Below, in pieces: positions 16,662-25,617 of a stretch of 64,000 bases of DNA (the stretch's first letter is position 1; each line of letters starts with the position of its first letter). The position numbers were made by a program, and so were the translations under genes. This DNA is from an uncultured Aquimarina sp. (GTDB lineage Bacteria; Bacteroidota; Bacteroidia; Flavobacteriales; Flavobacteriaceae): the NCBI GenBank assembly GCA_947496705.1, contig CANMDW010000003.1, positions 153,622-217,621 of the forward strand, in the 5' to 3' direction. Under the pieces are notes generated by a model. The model searched no databases. It was not told the DNA's origin and worked only from the letters and a program-made list of their open reading frames with translations.

Positions 16662-18200
16662 ATGAAGCATCAGAAAGACAATTTACAATTCAATCCACAA
16701 ATACAAATCATGAAGGTCTCTTATGAGGGGATCATCGAAGAAACTGATAGCAATTTTTTTAACTGGGCAAAAAGCACATCCATTTTTGATGCACATCCAT
16801 TTTTTGAAATGCTAAGAGAATTTGAAAGAAATAAGGATACCGATAAAACAGAATTAAATTTTCCGTGTATACATCTCGAAGATAGCAATACAGAAAGAAT
16901 TTGTGATGTCTCATTTATACTCGAAAAAAAAGAAATTACCTGCATTCTTTTTGATTATACCTCAAAATACAAGGACCTTAATCAAATAGCACAACAAAAA
17001 AACGAGTCTATTCTTTTGGCCAAAGAGCTGGAACTTAAGAACAAATACCTGCTTGAAAAAGAAGAATTCAAGAATAGTTTTATAGCAAATATTAATCATG
17101 AAATCAGGACTCCTTTAACCAGTATTCTTGGGTTTGTAGAAGTATTGGAAAAAACCAAATTAACCTTTGAACAAGAAGAACTTGCAAGGATTATCAAAAG
17201 AGAAAGTTATCACCTCAATGCACTTATTGATGATATGGTTGATATCTCTAAAATAGAATCGGGAACCTTAAAAATTATTGAGGAACGATTTGATTTTCAA
17301 AATTTTATCGATGGATTTAATGAATCCTATTCTAAAGTTGCCAAAGAAAAAGGACTGATTTTTGAAACCAATGTAGAATCAAATATTCAAGAATTCTTGA
17401 TAGGAGATAGAACCCGTGTGTATCAAATACTAAATAATCTTCTTACTAATGCCTTCAAATATACCGAAGAAGGAAAAATCACCTTTTCTGTTACCAAGAA
17501 CCTCCAGCGAACCAATAAACTTACTCTCAATTTTAAAATTGAAGATACCGGTATTGGTATCCTCGAAGAAAATATTCCTCATCTCTTTGAACGCTTTACA
17601 CGTTTTAATGGGTATAAACAGATCTCAGGAACTGGTCTAGGTCTTGCCGTCGTAAAAAACCTGGTGGATCTTCTTAACGGAGAAATAAAAGTGACCAGTA
17701 TGCCCGAGAAAGGAAGTGTTTTTAACGTTAAACTTCCTTTTAAATTCGAAATTACCAAAGCTGCACCTCAGAAAAAGAAAAAAAAATATACCTTGCCAGA
17801 GAACAAAGGTAAGTTTAGAGTTTTAATAGTAGAGGATAAAGAGGTAAATCAATATTTGGTTATGAAAATATTGATTTCAAATGGTAATTTTTATGTAGAT
17901 GTAGCTATAAATGGTGAAGAAGCCATAAAATATATTGAAAAAAGAAAATATGATATAATTATTATGGATCTTATGATGTCTCCTATAGATGGTTATCAAG
18001 CTACGCACATGATCCGGAATAATTATGGAGACGACTATATCGCCAAAGTTCCTATTATAGGTTTCTCGGCAAAAGGTTCGGATAACGAAAGAGAAAAATG
18101 TCTTAGAGCTGGTATGGATGATTTTATCAAAAAACCATTTGGCCGGGAAGATCTTATTTATAAAATCACAAAGCACATTGCAAAAAAGGCTGCCGAGTAG
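16662..18200 (+). CDS. Hybrid sensor histidine kinase with receiver domain
   Basis: A 512-residue soluble kinase. Residues 15-105 resemble a PAS-like sensor. The HisKA domain carries NHEIRTPL (His146), the HATPase_c domain has N, G1 and G2 boxes (NAFKYTEEG, DTGIGI, GTGLGLAV), and the C-terminal receiver (385-505) carries acidic pocket residues E391/D392, phosphoacceptor Asp436 and a KKPF loop. There is no membrane segment, so its signal is probably intracellular, plausibly the GTPase encoded 4 bases upstream. The stop codon lies inside a terminator hairpin. Confidence 0.9.
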   Translation: MKHQKDNLQFNPQIQIMKVSYEGIIEETDSNFFNWAKSTSIFDAHPFFEMLREFERNKDTDKTELNFPCIHLEDSNTERICDVSFILEKKEITCILFDYTSKYKDLNQIAQQKNESILLAKELELKNKYLLEKEEFKNSFIANINHEIRTPLTSILGFVEVLEKTKLTFEQEELARIIKRESYHLNALIDDMVDISKIESGTLKIIEERFDFQNFIDGFNESYSKVAKEKGLIFETNVESNIQEFLIGDRTRVYQILNNLLTNAFKYTEEGKITFSVTKNLQRTNKLTLNFKIEDTGIGILEENIPHLFERFTRFNGYKQISGTGLGLAVVKNLVDLLNGEIKVTSMPEKGSVFNVKLPFKFEITKAAPQKKKKKYTLPENKGKFRVLIVEDKEVNQYLVMKILISNGNFYVDVAINGEEAIKYIEKRKYDIIIMDLMMSPIDGYQATHMIRNNYGDDYIAKVPIIGFSAKGSDNEREKCLRAGMDDFIKKPFGREDLIYKITKHIAKKAAE

Positions 18201-18216
18201 GCAGCCTTTGTTTTTT
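18185..18216 (+). terminator. Terminator closing the GTPase cassette
   Basis: AAAGGCTGCC and GGCAGCCTTT form a 10-bp stem followed by GTTTTTT. It overlaps the last codons of the kinase. Confidence 0.85.
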
Positions 18217-18234
18217 ATGCCAGAAAAATGTATC

Positions 18235-18669
18235 TTATCTATTCATATTTTTAATTTCCTCTGCAAAAGTATCACCATCTACTTCCTCGTCAACCAGACT
18301 TAATGCTTTGTCTACAACATATTTTACATTTTCAGATTTAAAGCCAAGGCCAATGCTCAATTTTTCCAGCAAAATCACCTGCTCATCCCCTTTAATATTA
18401 TCTGCATACACCATTCTTGCCAGATCATACAAGCGATCCAGTCTTTTCTCATAGCTGGTAGGAGGGTTAATTGGGTGAGAATCATACGTCTTTAAAATTT
18501 CTTTATAATGCTCTTCAGTTATATTAAGCCTTCTGGCCAACCGATCCAAAAAAGCCTTTTCTTCATCTGTTATTACACCATCACTCATCGCTACCCTAAC
18601 GATTGCCGCAAAATGATCTTGATTTCGTTTCTGAAATCCACTATCAAATAAATCCGATATTGACATCAT
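18235..18669 (-). CDS. TerB-like protein
   Basis: A 144-residue all-helical cytoplasmic protein. The TerB signature region FAAIVRVAMSDGVITDEEKA is followed by LDRLARRLNITEEHYKEIL, with acidic helices after it. TerB-like domains are named for tellurite resistance but are widespread and mostly uncharacterised. No other ter genes are nearby, so resistance cannot be claimed. ATG codons at 18669/18666 lie just downstream of a TATATTTG box, which excludes the longer TTG start at 18693. Confidence 0.8.
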   Translation of the reverse strand: MMSISDLFDSGFQKRNQDHFAAIVRVAMSDGVITDEEKAFLDRLARRLNITEEHYKEILKTYDSHPINPPTSYEKRLDRLYDLARMVYADNIKGDEQVILLEKLSIGLGFKSENVKYVVDKALSLVDEEVDGDTFAEEIKNMNR

Positions 18670-18690
18670 GTACTCTTGTTTAATTTGCCG

Positions 18691-18698
18691 CAAATATA
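18691..18698 (-). promoter_or_regulatory. -7 box of the TerB-like gene
   Basis: TATATTTG on the minus strand lies 22 bases upstream of the ATG at 18669. Confidence 0.5.
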
Positions 18699-18762
18699 AT
18701 TAAACTCTACACCTTTTAAAATTTAAAATGAGTGTTTTTTGAGTGTACCCCCCGATTTTGAT

Positions 18763-18794
18763 CGAGGTCAGGCCTGTCTGCCGACAAGGCAGGC
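18763..18794. repeat. Dispersed GC-rich palindromic repeat, copy B
   Basis: GCCTGTCTGCC and GGCAGGC flank GACAA in an AT-rich intergenic stretch, preceded by a CGAGG element. The 12-mer CTGTCTGCCGAC (18774-18785) is found reverse-complemented at 5185-5196. Confidence 0.55.
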
Positions 18795-18957
18795 TGTGCG
18801 CTATATCTTTTATTTTTTACAGAAAAATAAAAGGATGCTGCTTCCATCCTTTACACAGCTCTTCATGAACCTTTCCAATCAAAATCACAAATGATCCTGC
18901 CGTATTTTGGAGAAGATAAAGCATACTCCATTACAAAAAATGAACGCATTTATATCA

Positions 18958-20184
18958 CTAAAATATTCTGTATCCAAAAATAAAAGAAATGGTGCTATAC
19001 TCTCCTTTTACACCTACTCTATTCACTAAGTTCCTATCCGTTAAATATCGAGCTTCTATACTATACGTATTGTTATAGGTATATCCAATACCAAATGCAA
19101 AATTAATACTTGATGAATCATCATATTCTCTTTCGATAGCGCCCGATTCGGGTATTTTTAATGCTATATTTGACTTTAAAACCAAATCGAAAACTAAAGC
19201 ACCATTTATAAATATATTAGACCGATCACTGATAAAGAAACGATGCCTTGCCCCAACAGGAATTTCTATAGAGCTATAATCGATACTTGCCAGATACGTA
19301 AAATCTGAAAACGGAGTAGAAGAATCAAAATTTAATTCTTTATCTTCAACTTTGTAGTATTGGTATGTAAGTTCTGCGAAAGCAGACCATTTTCCTTTGT
19401 TAAATGATAGCACATACTCTGCTTCCAAGCCCAATCTGAGGCCTAATTGATTCCCAAAATCAAAACCTTTCCAAATTCCACTCTCCATACGGGTTTTTGA
19501 CACGTTTATCCCCGGCCTAACATTGATATGAAAAGAGTTTTTATGATCCTTTTCTGCCAATATTTCAAAATTTGGATCTATACACGTATTATAGTGTACA
19601 AAATAGCGGATCAGGTCGCTATTATAACTCACTTTTTTTAACTCATCAATGTTCATCTCACCACATCTTATATCATTCCAAAGTTGCTGCCTGAAATGAT
19701 TATTATTCCCTATTTTATTACCATCTTGTCGATACTTTTTATACACCAATTGCTTGACTGCAGAGTCGTTTATACTATAAAAAAACCGGGTAAAGTTACT
19801 TTTTTGGTAGATGTATAGAACAGCATTGCCTTCAACTATATATTTTAAGAATACCGTTTCCGTTTTAAACTTAGGTTCTTTACTTTGATCTAAATAACGG
19901 ATTCTATCATCAGATTGATCGATTGCTACTTCAAAGCGCTTGTATTTTAATTTTTCTGAAATACCGAATTCTTGTACCAAGTTTATCTTTGCTGTTTTTG
20001 GATCGGTATTCAATGTTTCCTGATATTCAAACTCGGTGGGATTGTTTTCCCATTTCATATTTTTTATAAAACATTCTTTTCTTGTTCCGCTGTTATCAAT
20101 AAAATATCCTTTTTCTAATTTGACCTGTGAAAAACCGCTAAAACTAATAACTAGTAAAAGAACCTGGGTAATCTGTTTTCTCAT
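18958..20184 (-). CDS. Predicted outer-membrane beta-barrel protein
   Basis: A 408-residue secreted protein. The signal peptide (KQITQVLLLVISFSGFSQ) is followed by a soluble N-terminal region. From residue ~195 there are alternating amphipathic strands ending IISFIFGYRIF-like, with a terminal aromatic as in outer-membrane barrels. No catalytic motif is visible. The ATG at 20184 starts the signal peptide; the 38-residue upstream extension is rejected. A 12-bp hairpin lies upstream at 20238-20266. Confidence 0.75.
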   Translation of the reverse strand: MRKQITQVLLLVISFSGFSQVKLEKGYFIDNSGTRKECFIKNMKWENNPTEFEYQETLNTDPKTAKINLVQEFGISEKLKYKRFEVAIDQSDDRIRYLDQSKEPKFKTETVFLKYIVEGNAVLYIYQKSNFTRFFYSINDSAVKQLVYKKYRQDGNKIGNNNHFRQQLWNDIRCGEMNIDELKKVSYNSDLIRYFVHYNTCIDPNFEILAEKDHKNSFHINVRPGINVSKTRMESGIWKGFDFGNQLGLRLGLEAEYVLSFNKGKWSAFAELTYQYYKVEDKELNFDSSTPFSDFTYLASIDYSSIEIPVGARHRFFISDRSNIFINGALVFDLVLKSNIALKIPESGAIEREYDDSSSINFAFGIGYTYNNTYSIEARYLTDRNLVNRVGVKGEYSTISFIFGYRIF

Positions 20185-20237
20185 AATTGACTTATTGAAG
20201 TGATTTAAACTTTTGATTTCTGGTGCAATGATAAAAC

Positions 20238-20266
20238 ATACCAGTTTCATTTTTTGAAACTGGTAT
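20238..20266. repeat. Hairpin in a divergent intergenic region
   Basis: ATACCAGTTTCA and TGAAACTGGTAT are a perfect 12-bp inverted repeat around TTTTT, flanked by A/T runs. It looks like a terminator but lies between divergent gene starts (20184 minus, 20425 plus), where no annotated transcript ends. Confidence 0.6.
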
Positions 20267-20424
20267 AAAAAATTATCTGAATGTTCGCAATTACTCAAGT
20301 AATCTTTTAAATTATAGAAAATTCCATTATTCCCTTTAGGGTAATGTCTATTAATTTCTTTAATATATATACCTTTACATAGCTATTGTAGCTACATCTT
20401 TGTATTATTTTAGTATAGAATTAA

Positions 20425-21567
20425 ATGCAACACCAAAAACACCTTTTCGACCTTTCTGAAGATGTTACCTACCTAAATGGAGCCTATATGTCCCCACAAT
20501 TAAAATCGGTAACAGAAATCGGGTTAACATCTGTCACCAAAAAAGCAAGGCCTGATCAAATTTTACCCGAAGATTTCTTTAATCAAAGAGAAATATTAAA
20601 AAAACGTTTTGCCACATTAGTCGATGCACCCGATTATAAAAACACCGCCATTATACCTTCGGTATCTTATGGTATTGCCAATGCTGCTAATAATATCCCG
20701 ATTCAAAAAGGAGATGAGATTATATTGGTAGATGAGCAATTTCCCAGCAATGTATATATCTGGCAAGAAGTAGCTCAAAAAAACGATGCCATTATTAAGG
20801 TGATTAAACCACCTAAAACATTCGAGAACAGAGGTGCAACATGGAATAAAAATATACTCGAAGCCATTACCAAAAAAACTACTGTGATTGCTATGCCTCA
20901 AGTGCATTGGGCAGACGGAACCTTATTTGATCTAAAAGCCATCAGAGAAAAAACCAATACTGTAAACGCCATGTTAATTATTGATGGTACGCAAAGTGTA
21001 GGTGCTTTTCCTTTTTCCATAAAAGAAATTGATCCCGATGCGCTTGTTTGTGGTGGCTATAAGTGGATGCTGGGGCCCTACTCGACCGGGATGGCCTATT
21101 ATAGTGACGTTTTTAATAACGGAACTCCTATCGAGCATAACTGGATGAATCGGTATAATAGTGAAGATTTCAATAACCTTACTCAATATGAAGATCGCTA
21201 TCAGGAAAAAGCTGCGCGATATTCTGTTGGAGAATCGAGTAATTTTGCACTAACTCCCATGCTCATTCGCGCCATAGAACAATTGATCGAGTGGCAACCA
21301 AAGAACATTCAGGAGTATTGTAAATCGATATCTAAAAATGCAGTACAACAACTTAGAGATCTGGATTGTTTTATTGAAGAAGATACGTATAGGGCACATC
21401 ACCTTTTTGGAATTTACCTGCCGGATCATATGGGTCTGGAAAAACTGAAAGCTGCCCTGAAGCAGCAAAGGATTTTTGTTTCCTTCAGAGGTAATGCCAT
21501 ACGGGTTTCTCCTAATGTGTATAATTCTGAAGGAGATTTTGAACGATTGGTTGCTCAATTTCAATAG
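20425..21567 (+). CDS. Class V-fold PLP-dependent aminotransferase
   Basis: A 380-residue PLP enzyme of the class V (cysteine desulfurase/kynureninase-like) fold. Visible elements are the substrate loop TYLNGAYMSPQ, the cofactor Asp/Gln region LIIDGTQSVGAF near residue 186, and the Schiff-base lysine in VCGGYKWMLGPYSTGM near residue 213. The desulfurase catalytic cysteine is not apparent, so an aminotransferase or lyase role is more likely than NifS activity. It stands alone before mfd. Confidence 0.85.
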   Translation: MQHQKHLFDLSEDVTYLNGAYMSPQLKSVTEIGLTSVTKKARPDQILPEDFFNQREILKKRFATLVDAPDYKNTAIIPSVSYGIANAANNIPIQKGDEIILVDEQFPSNVYIWQEVAQKNDAIIKVIKPPKTFENRGATWNKNILEAITKKTTVIAMPQVHWADGTLFDLKAIREKTNTVNAMLIIDGTQSVGAFPFSIKEIDPDALVCGGYKWMLGPYSTGMAYYSDVFNNGTPIEHNWMNRYNSEDFNNLTQYEDRYQEKAARYSVGESSNFALTPMLIRAIEQLIEWQPKNIQEYCKSISKNAVQQLRDLDCFIEEDTYRAHHLFGIYLPDHMGLEKLKAALKQQRIFVSFRGNAIRVSPNVYNSEGDFERLVAQFQ

Positions 21568-21581
21568 AAATTGAATATCTC

Positions 21582-21613
21582 TTTGTCAGAAATTGAGATT
21601 GCACTTATATTTG
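21582..21613 (+). promoter_or_regulatory. Textbook Bacteroidota promoter of mfd
   Basis: TTTG (21582-21585), a 20-base spacer and TATATTTG (21606-21613) match the TTTG/TAnnTTTG sigma-A consensus. Transcription would start near 21620, giving only about 10 bases of leader before the GTG start. Confidence 0.75.
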
Positions 21614-21629
21614 CCACAAAACCCGCTAC

Positions 21630-24600
21630 GTGAATAACACCCTTATCACGCAAACCTTTATACAGTCTCTGCAATTACAGAAACTAGAGAGTGCTATTGC
21701 CCAAAATAAAGATAAAACCCATCTGCAAGGCCTTATCGGATCCTCATTATCCTTTGTAATTTCAACTGTTTTTAAACAATCCTCAACACCTTTTCTCTGT
21801 GTTTTTAATGACAAAGAAGAAGCTGCTTATTATCTCAATGATCTCGAACAATTACTGGGCGATAAAAATGTACTTTTTTATCCGGGTAGTTATCGCAGGC
21901 CCTATCAAATTGAAGAAACCGATAATGCCAATGTACTGCTGAGAGCCGAGGTACTTAACCGCATCAACTCCCGAAAAAAGCCTGCATTGATCGTTACCTA
22001 TCCTGATGCGCTGTTTGAAAAAGTAGTGACACGAAAAGAACTGGAAAAAAACACTTTAAAAATTAGTGTTAACGACACGCTCTCTCTGGATTTTGTAAAC
22101 GAAGTATTGTTTGAATATCAGTTTCAAAGAGTGGATTTTGTGACCGAACCGGGTGAATTTTCTGTACGTGGTGGAATTGTGGATGTATTCTCCTTTAGTA
22201 ACGATGAACCCTATCGTATTGAGTTTTTCGGGGACGAGGTAGATAGCATCAGAACCTTTGATGTAGCAACCCAGCTTTCTACAGATCAGATCAAAAAGAT
22301 CGCTATTATCCCAAATGTCGAGAATAAAGCGCTTCAGGAAACACGGGAGAGTTTTTTACAATATATTGCCGATAAAACCGTCATTTTCACCAAAGATATC
22401 GAGCTGCTTTCGGCAAGAATTGATAAAAACTTTGAGAAAGCAAAGGAAGCTTTCAAAATGCTTTCGCAGGAAATAAAACGCAGCACTCCCGAAGAACTTT
22501 TTGCAACTTCAGATCTTATCAAAAAGCAACTATTAGATTTTACTTTGGTTGAAATCGGAAACCGTTCTTTTACCAAAGCAGACTACACAATAAAGTTTGA
22601 CACCAAACCTCAACCTTCCTTCAATAAACAATTTGATTTACTCATTCAAAACCTGAATGACAATCACGAAAACGGATACAAAAACTATATTTTTTGTGTA
22701 AGTGAGCAGCAAGCCAAGCGATTTCATGATATTTTTGATGATGCCGATCTTGATGTAAAGCAATATGAGACCATTGTTTTTTCGGCATTTCAGGGGTTTA
22801 TCGATCATGATCAAAAGATTGCTTGTTATACCGATCATCAGATCTTTGAGCGGTATCACAAATTTCACCTCAAGAATGGGTATGCCAAAAAACAAGCGAT
22901 CACCCTCAAAGAACTCACCAATCTCGAAGTAGGCGACTATGTTACGCACATCGATCACGGGATAGGGAAATTCGGGGGACTGCAAAAAATAGATGTCGAA
23001 GGCAAAAAACAAGAAGCCATTAAGTTGATGTATGGAGAAAGAGATGTGCTGTACCTAAGCATTCATTCGCTGCATAAGATCTCAAAATATAATGGTAAAG
23101 ATGGTAAACCTCCTCAAATTTATAAACTGGGATCCAAAGCCTGGAAATCCTTAAAACAAAAAACCAAAGCACGTGTAAAACATATTGCCTTCAACCTGAT
23201 CCAGTTGTATGCAAAGCGAAAATTACAGAAAGGATTTCAATATAATCCAGACAGCTATTTGCAGCATGAACTGGAAGCTTCATTTATCTACGAGGATACT
23301 CCCGATCAAAGTACTGCTACAGAAGCGGTAAAAGCCGATATGGAGAGTGAACGCCCGATGGATCGATTGATTTGTGGGGATGTTGGTTTCGGTAAAACCG
23401 AAGTAGCTATTAGAGCTGCATTTAAAGCAGTAGATAACGGAAAACAGGTGGCCATCCTGGTACCAACCACAATTTTGGCATTTCAGCATGCAAAAACCTT
23501 TAGAGAACGGTTGAAAGATTTTCCGGTAGTGATTGAATATATAAACCGTTTCCGCACTGCGAAACAAAAAAGGGAAACGCTGGAAGATCTGGCCAACGGA
23601 AAAGTAGATATCATTATCGGTACCCATCAACTGGTTAATAAGAACGTAAAATTCAAAGACCTGGGATTACTGGTTATCGATGAGGAGCAAAAGTTTGGGG
23701 TCTCGGTAAAAGACAAGCTCAAGACTATTAAAGAAAATGTAGATACCTTAACACTTACCGCTACGCCTATCCCGAGGACCTTGCAGTTTAGTTTGATGGC
23801 AGCCCGCGATTTATCTACCATTACTACGCCTCCACCAAATCGCTATCCGATCGAAACCCATGTAATACGATTCAGTGAAGAAACCATCCGGGATGCCATA
23901 AGTTATGAAATCCAACGTGGCGGACAGGTATTTTTTATCCATAATCGTATAGAAAACATCAAAGAAGTGGCTGGTATGGTACAGCGACTGGTGCCTGACG
24001 CCAAAATAGGTGTGGGGCACGGGCAAATGGAAGGAAAAAAGCTGGAAGGACTGATGCTTTCTTTTATGAATGGAGAATTTGATGTATTGATTTCTACAAC
24101 CATAGTAGAAAGTGGATTAGATGTACCCAATGCCAATACTATTTTTATCAACAATGCTAATCATTTCGGAATTTCAGACCTGCATCAGATGCGGGGACGT
24201 GTAGGACGAAGTAATAAAAAAGCCTTTTGTTACTTTATCACTCCGCCCTATTCTGCTATGACCGAAGATGCCCGCAAAAGGATCACGGCCCTGGAGCAGT
24301 TCTCTGAACTGGGTAGTGGGTTTAATATTGCCATGAAAGATCTCGAAATAAGAGGTGCAGGAGATCTGCTGGGTGGCGAACAAAGCGGTTTTATTAATGA
24401 GATCGGTTTTGAGACTTACCAAAAGATATTGAATGAAGCTATAGAGGAATTGAAAGAAAATGAATTTAAAGAACTATATGAAGAGGAAAGCGGCAAAAAA
24501 ACATACCTGAAAGACACACAGATCGATACCGATTTTGAATTGCTATTCCCCGATGATTATATCAACAACATTACTGAACGTCTCAATTTGTACACAGAAT

Positions 24601-24995
24601 TGAACTCAGTAAAAGACGAAAACGAATTACAAGCCTATGAACAACGTTTAACAGATCGTTTTGGGGAATTGCCGGAGCAAGCGGTAGATCTGTTAAATTC
24701 TGTGCGTATTAAATGGATTGCTACGGCTATTGGATTAGAGAAGATCGTAATGAAGCAGCACAAACTGGTGGGGTATTTTATCAGCGATCAGCAATCTGAT
24801 TTTTATCAAAGTACTGCTTTTACCCAGGTATTGCAATTTGTACAGCAAAATACTGGCAGTTGTAAAATGAAAGAAAAAAATACCCGCAACGGATTGCGAT
24901 TATTATTGACTTTTGAAAATATAGACTCCATTCAAAAAGCTTTAAAGGCGTTACAACCTATGCAACCGGTTACTGGTGAAATAAAAATATCCTGA
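21630..24995 (+). CDS. mfd: Transcription-repair coupling factor
   Basis: A 1121-residue Mfd translocase that removes stalled RNA polymerase and recruits UvrA. It has the N-terminal UvrB-like region, a CarD-like RNA polymerase interaction domain (VGDYVTHIDHGIGKFGGLQK, about residue 432), Walker A GDVGFGKTEVA (about 585) and the DEEQ box in VIDEEQKFGV. Further helicase motifs include TATPIPRTLQFSLM and GRVGRSNKKAF, and the TRCF domain lies at the C-terminus. The start is GTG at 21630, well placed after a consensus promoter. Confidence 0.95.
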   Translation: MNNTLITQTFIQSLQLQKLESAIAQNKDKTHLQGLIGSSLSFVISTVFKQSSTPFLCVFNDKEEAAYYLNDLEQLLGDKNVLFYPGSYRRPYQIEETDNANVLLRAEVLNRINSRKKPALIVTYPDALFEKVVTRKELEKNTLKISVNDTLSLDFVNEVLFEYQFQRVDFVTEPGEFSVRGGIVDVFSFSNDEPYRIEFFGDEVDSIRTFDVATQLSTDQIKKIAIIPNVENKALQETRESFLQYIADKTVIFTKDIELLSARIDKNFEKAKEAFKMLSQEIKRSTPEELFATSDLIKKQLLDFTLVEIGNRSFTKADYTIKFDTKPQPSFNKQFDLLIQNLNDNHENGYKNYIFCVSEQQAKRFHDIFDDADLDVKQYETIVFSAFQGFIDHDQKIACYTDHQIFERYHKFHLKNGYAKKQAITLKELTNLEVGDYVTHIDHGIGKFGGLQKIDVEGKKQEAIKLMYGERDVLYLSIHSLHKISKYNGKDGKPPQIYKLGSKAWKSLKQKTKARVKHIAFNLIQLYAKRKLQKGFQYNPDSYLQHELEASFIYEDTPDQSTATEAVKADMESERPMDRLICGDVGFGKTEVAIRAAFKAVDNGKQVAILVPTTILAFQHAKTFRERLKDFPVVIEYINRFRTAKQKRETLEDLANGKVDIIIGTHQLVNKNVKFKDLGLLVIDEEQKFGVSVKDKLKTIKENVDTLTLTATPIPRTLQFSLMAARDLSTITTPPPNRYPIETHVIRFSEETIRDAISYEIQRGGQVFFIHNRIENIKEVAGMVQRLVPDAKIGVGHGQMEGKKLEGLMLSFMNGEFDVLISTTIVESGLDVPNANTIFINNANHFGISDLHQMRGRVGRSNKKAFCYFITPPYSAMTEDARKRITALEQFSELGSGFNIAMKDLEIRGAGDLLGGEQSGFINEIGFETYQKILNEAIEELKENEFKELYEEESGKKTYLKDTQIDTDFELLFPDDYINNITERLNLYTELNSVKDENELQAYEQRLTDRFGELPEQAVDLLNSVRIKWIATAIGLEKIVMKQHKLVGYFISDQQSDFYQSTAFTQVLQFVQQNTGSCKMKEKNTRNGLRLLLTFENIDSIQKALKALQPMQPVTGEIKIS

Positions 24996-25111
24996 TTACA
25001 ATAGAATGCGTATTGTGAAGCCAGTATTAGCAATGTAGGATTTTTCTTGTTTTCGTTGTTTTACACTTAAAAAATATGTAGAAATTTAGCCTTTATATGT
25101 TTTTTGACGAT

Positions 25112-25119
25112 TATATTTG
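25112..25119 (+). promoter_or_regulatory. -7 box upstream of the 113-residue orphan
   Basis: TATATTTG fits TAnnTTTG. It would give a leader of about 100 bases before the ATG at 25225. Confidence 0.4.
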
Positions 25120-25224
25120 TGTTTTGTCGATGATTTTGTTTTGAGCGAGTTTTATATATCATAGTATGCTATGTTTATTTTTAACTTCCCCCTATAGGTT
25201 ATAACAATAAGACCAACAAGGATT

Positions 25225-25566
25225 ATGAATACAAAAGAGGAATTTAGCTTTTTGAAAGGAAACTGGAAACCGTTAAAGAAATTAAACAATAAAGTTAATC
25301 AACTGATTGCCAATTTTAATACTAATAAACTTTATGCAGTAAATTATTCTAATGTAAGAAATAGATTTATTGAAGAAATTGAAAATTATAAAAATCATCC
25401 GGAACTAATAGATATCGACGAATTTTCAATGAATTATTCTTTTGGTTATCATTTTTGTAATGACATTAATGATTTACAAAGTAAAGAAGCCATGTTTATT
25501 GAAATTAAAAGTTATCTTAAAAATTTAAACCTAATAGGGCAAAAAACCTTCAAAATTCAGACCTGA
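25225..25566 (+). CDS. Hypothetical small soluble protein
   Basis: A 113-residue protein rich in Asn, Lys, Ile and Phe (FSFLKGNWKPLKKLNNKVNQ at the start), predicted mostly helical, with no signal peptide or transmembrane segment. I do not recognise a family. Its codons are more AT-rich than those of mfd. It stands alone between mfd and the convergent LytTR gene; a TATATTTG promoter box lies about 110 bases upstream. Confidence 0.6.
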   Translation: MNTKEEFSFLKGNWKPLKKLNNKVNQLIANFNTNKLYAVNYSNVRNRFIEEIENYKNHPELIDIDEFSMNYSFGYHFCNDINDLQSKEAMFIEIKSYLKNLNLIGQKTFKIQT

Positions 25567-25617
25567 CAGGCTTGTGCCAAACTTGTATTGGTATCAAAAT
25601 CTGTTAGGTATTATTCT

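Noticed and set aside
18235..18669. Tellurite resistance locus
   Set aside because: Only a TerB-like domain is present, without TerC, TerD or TerZ neighbours, so resistance is not supported.
20185..20298. N-terminal extension of the beta-barrel protein
   Set aside because: It would bury the signal peptide and includes a hairpin region; the ATG at 20184 is better.
20425..21567. Cysteine desulfurase
   Set aside because: The class V fold is clear but the catalytic cysteine loop is not visible and no Fe-S assembly genes are adjacent.
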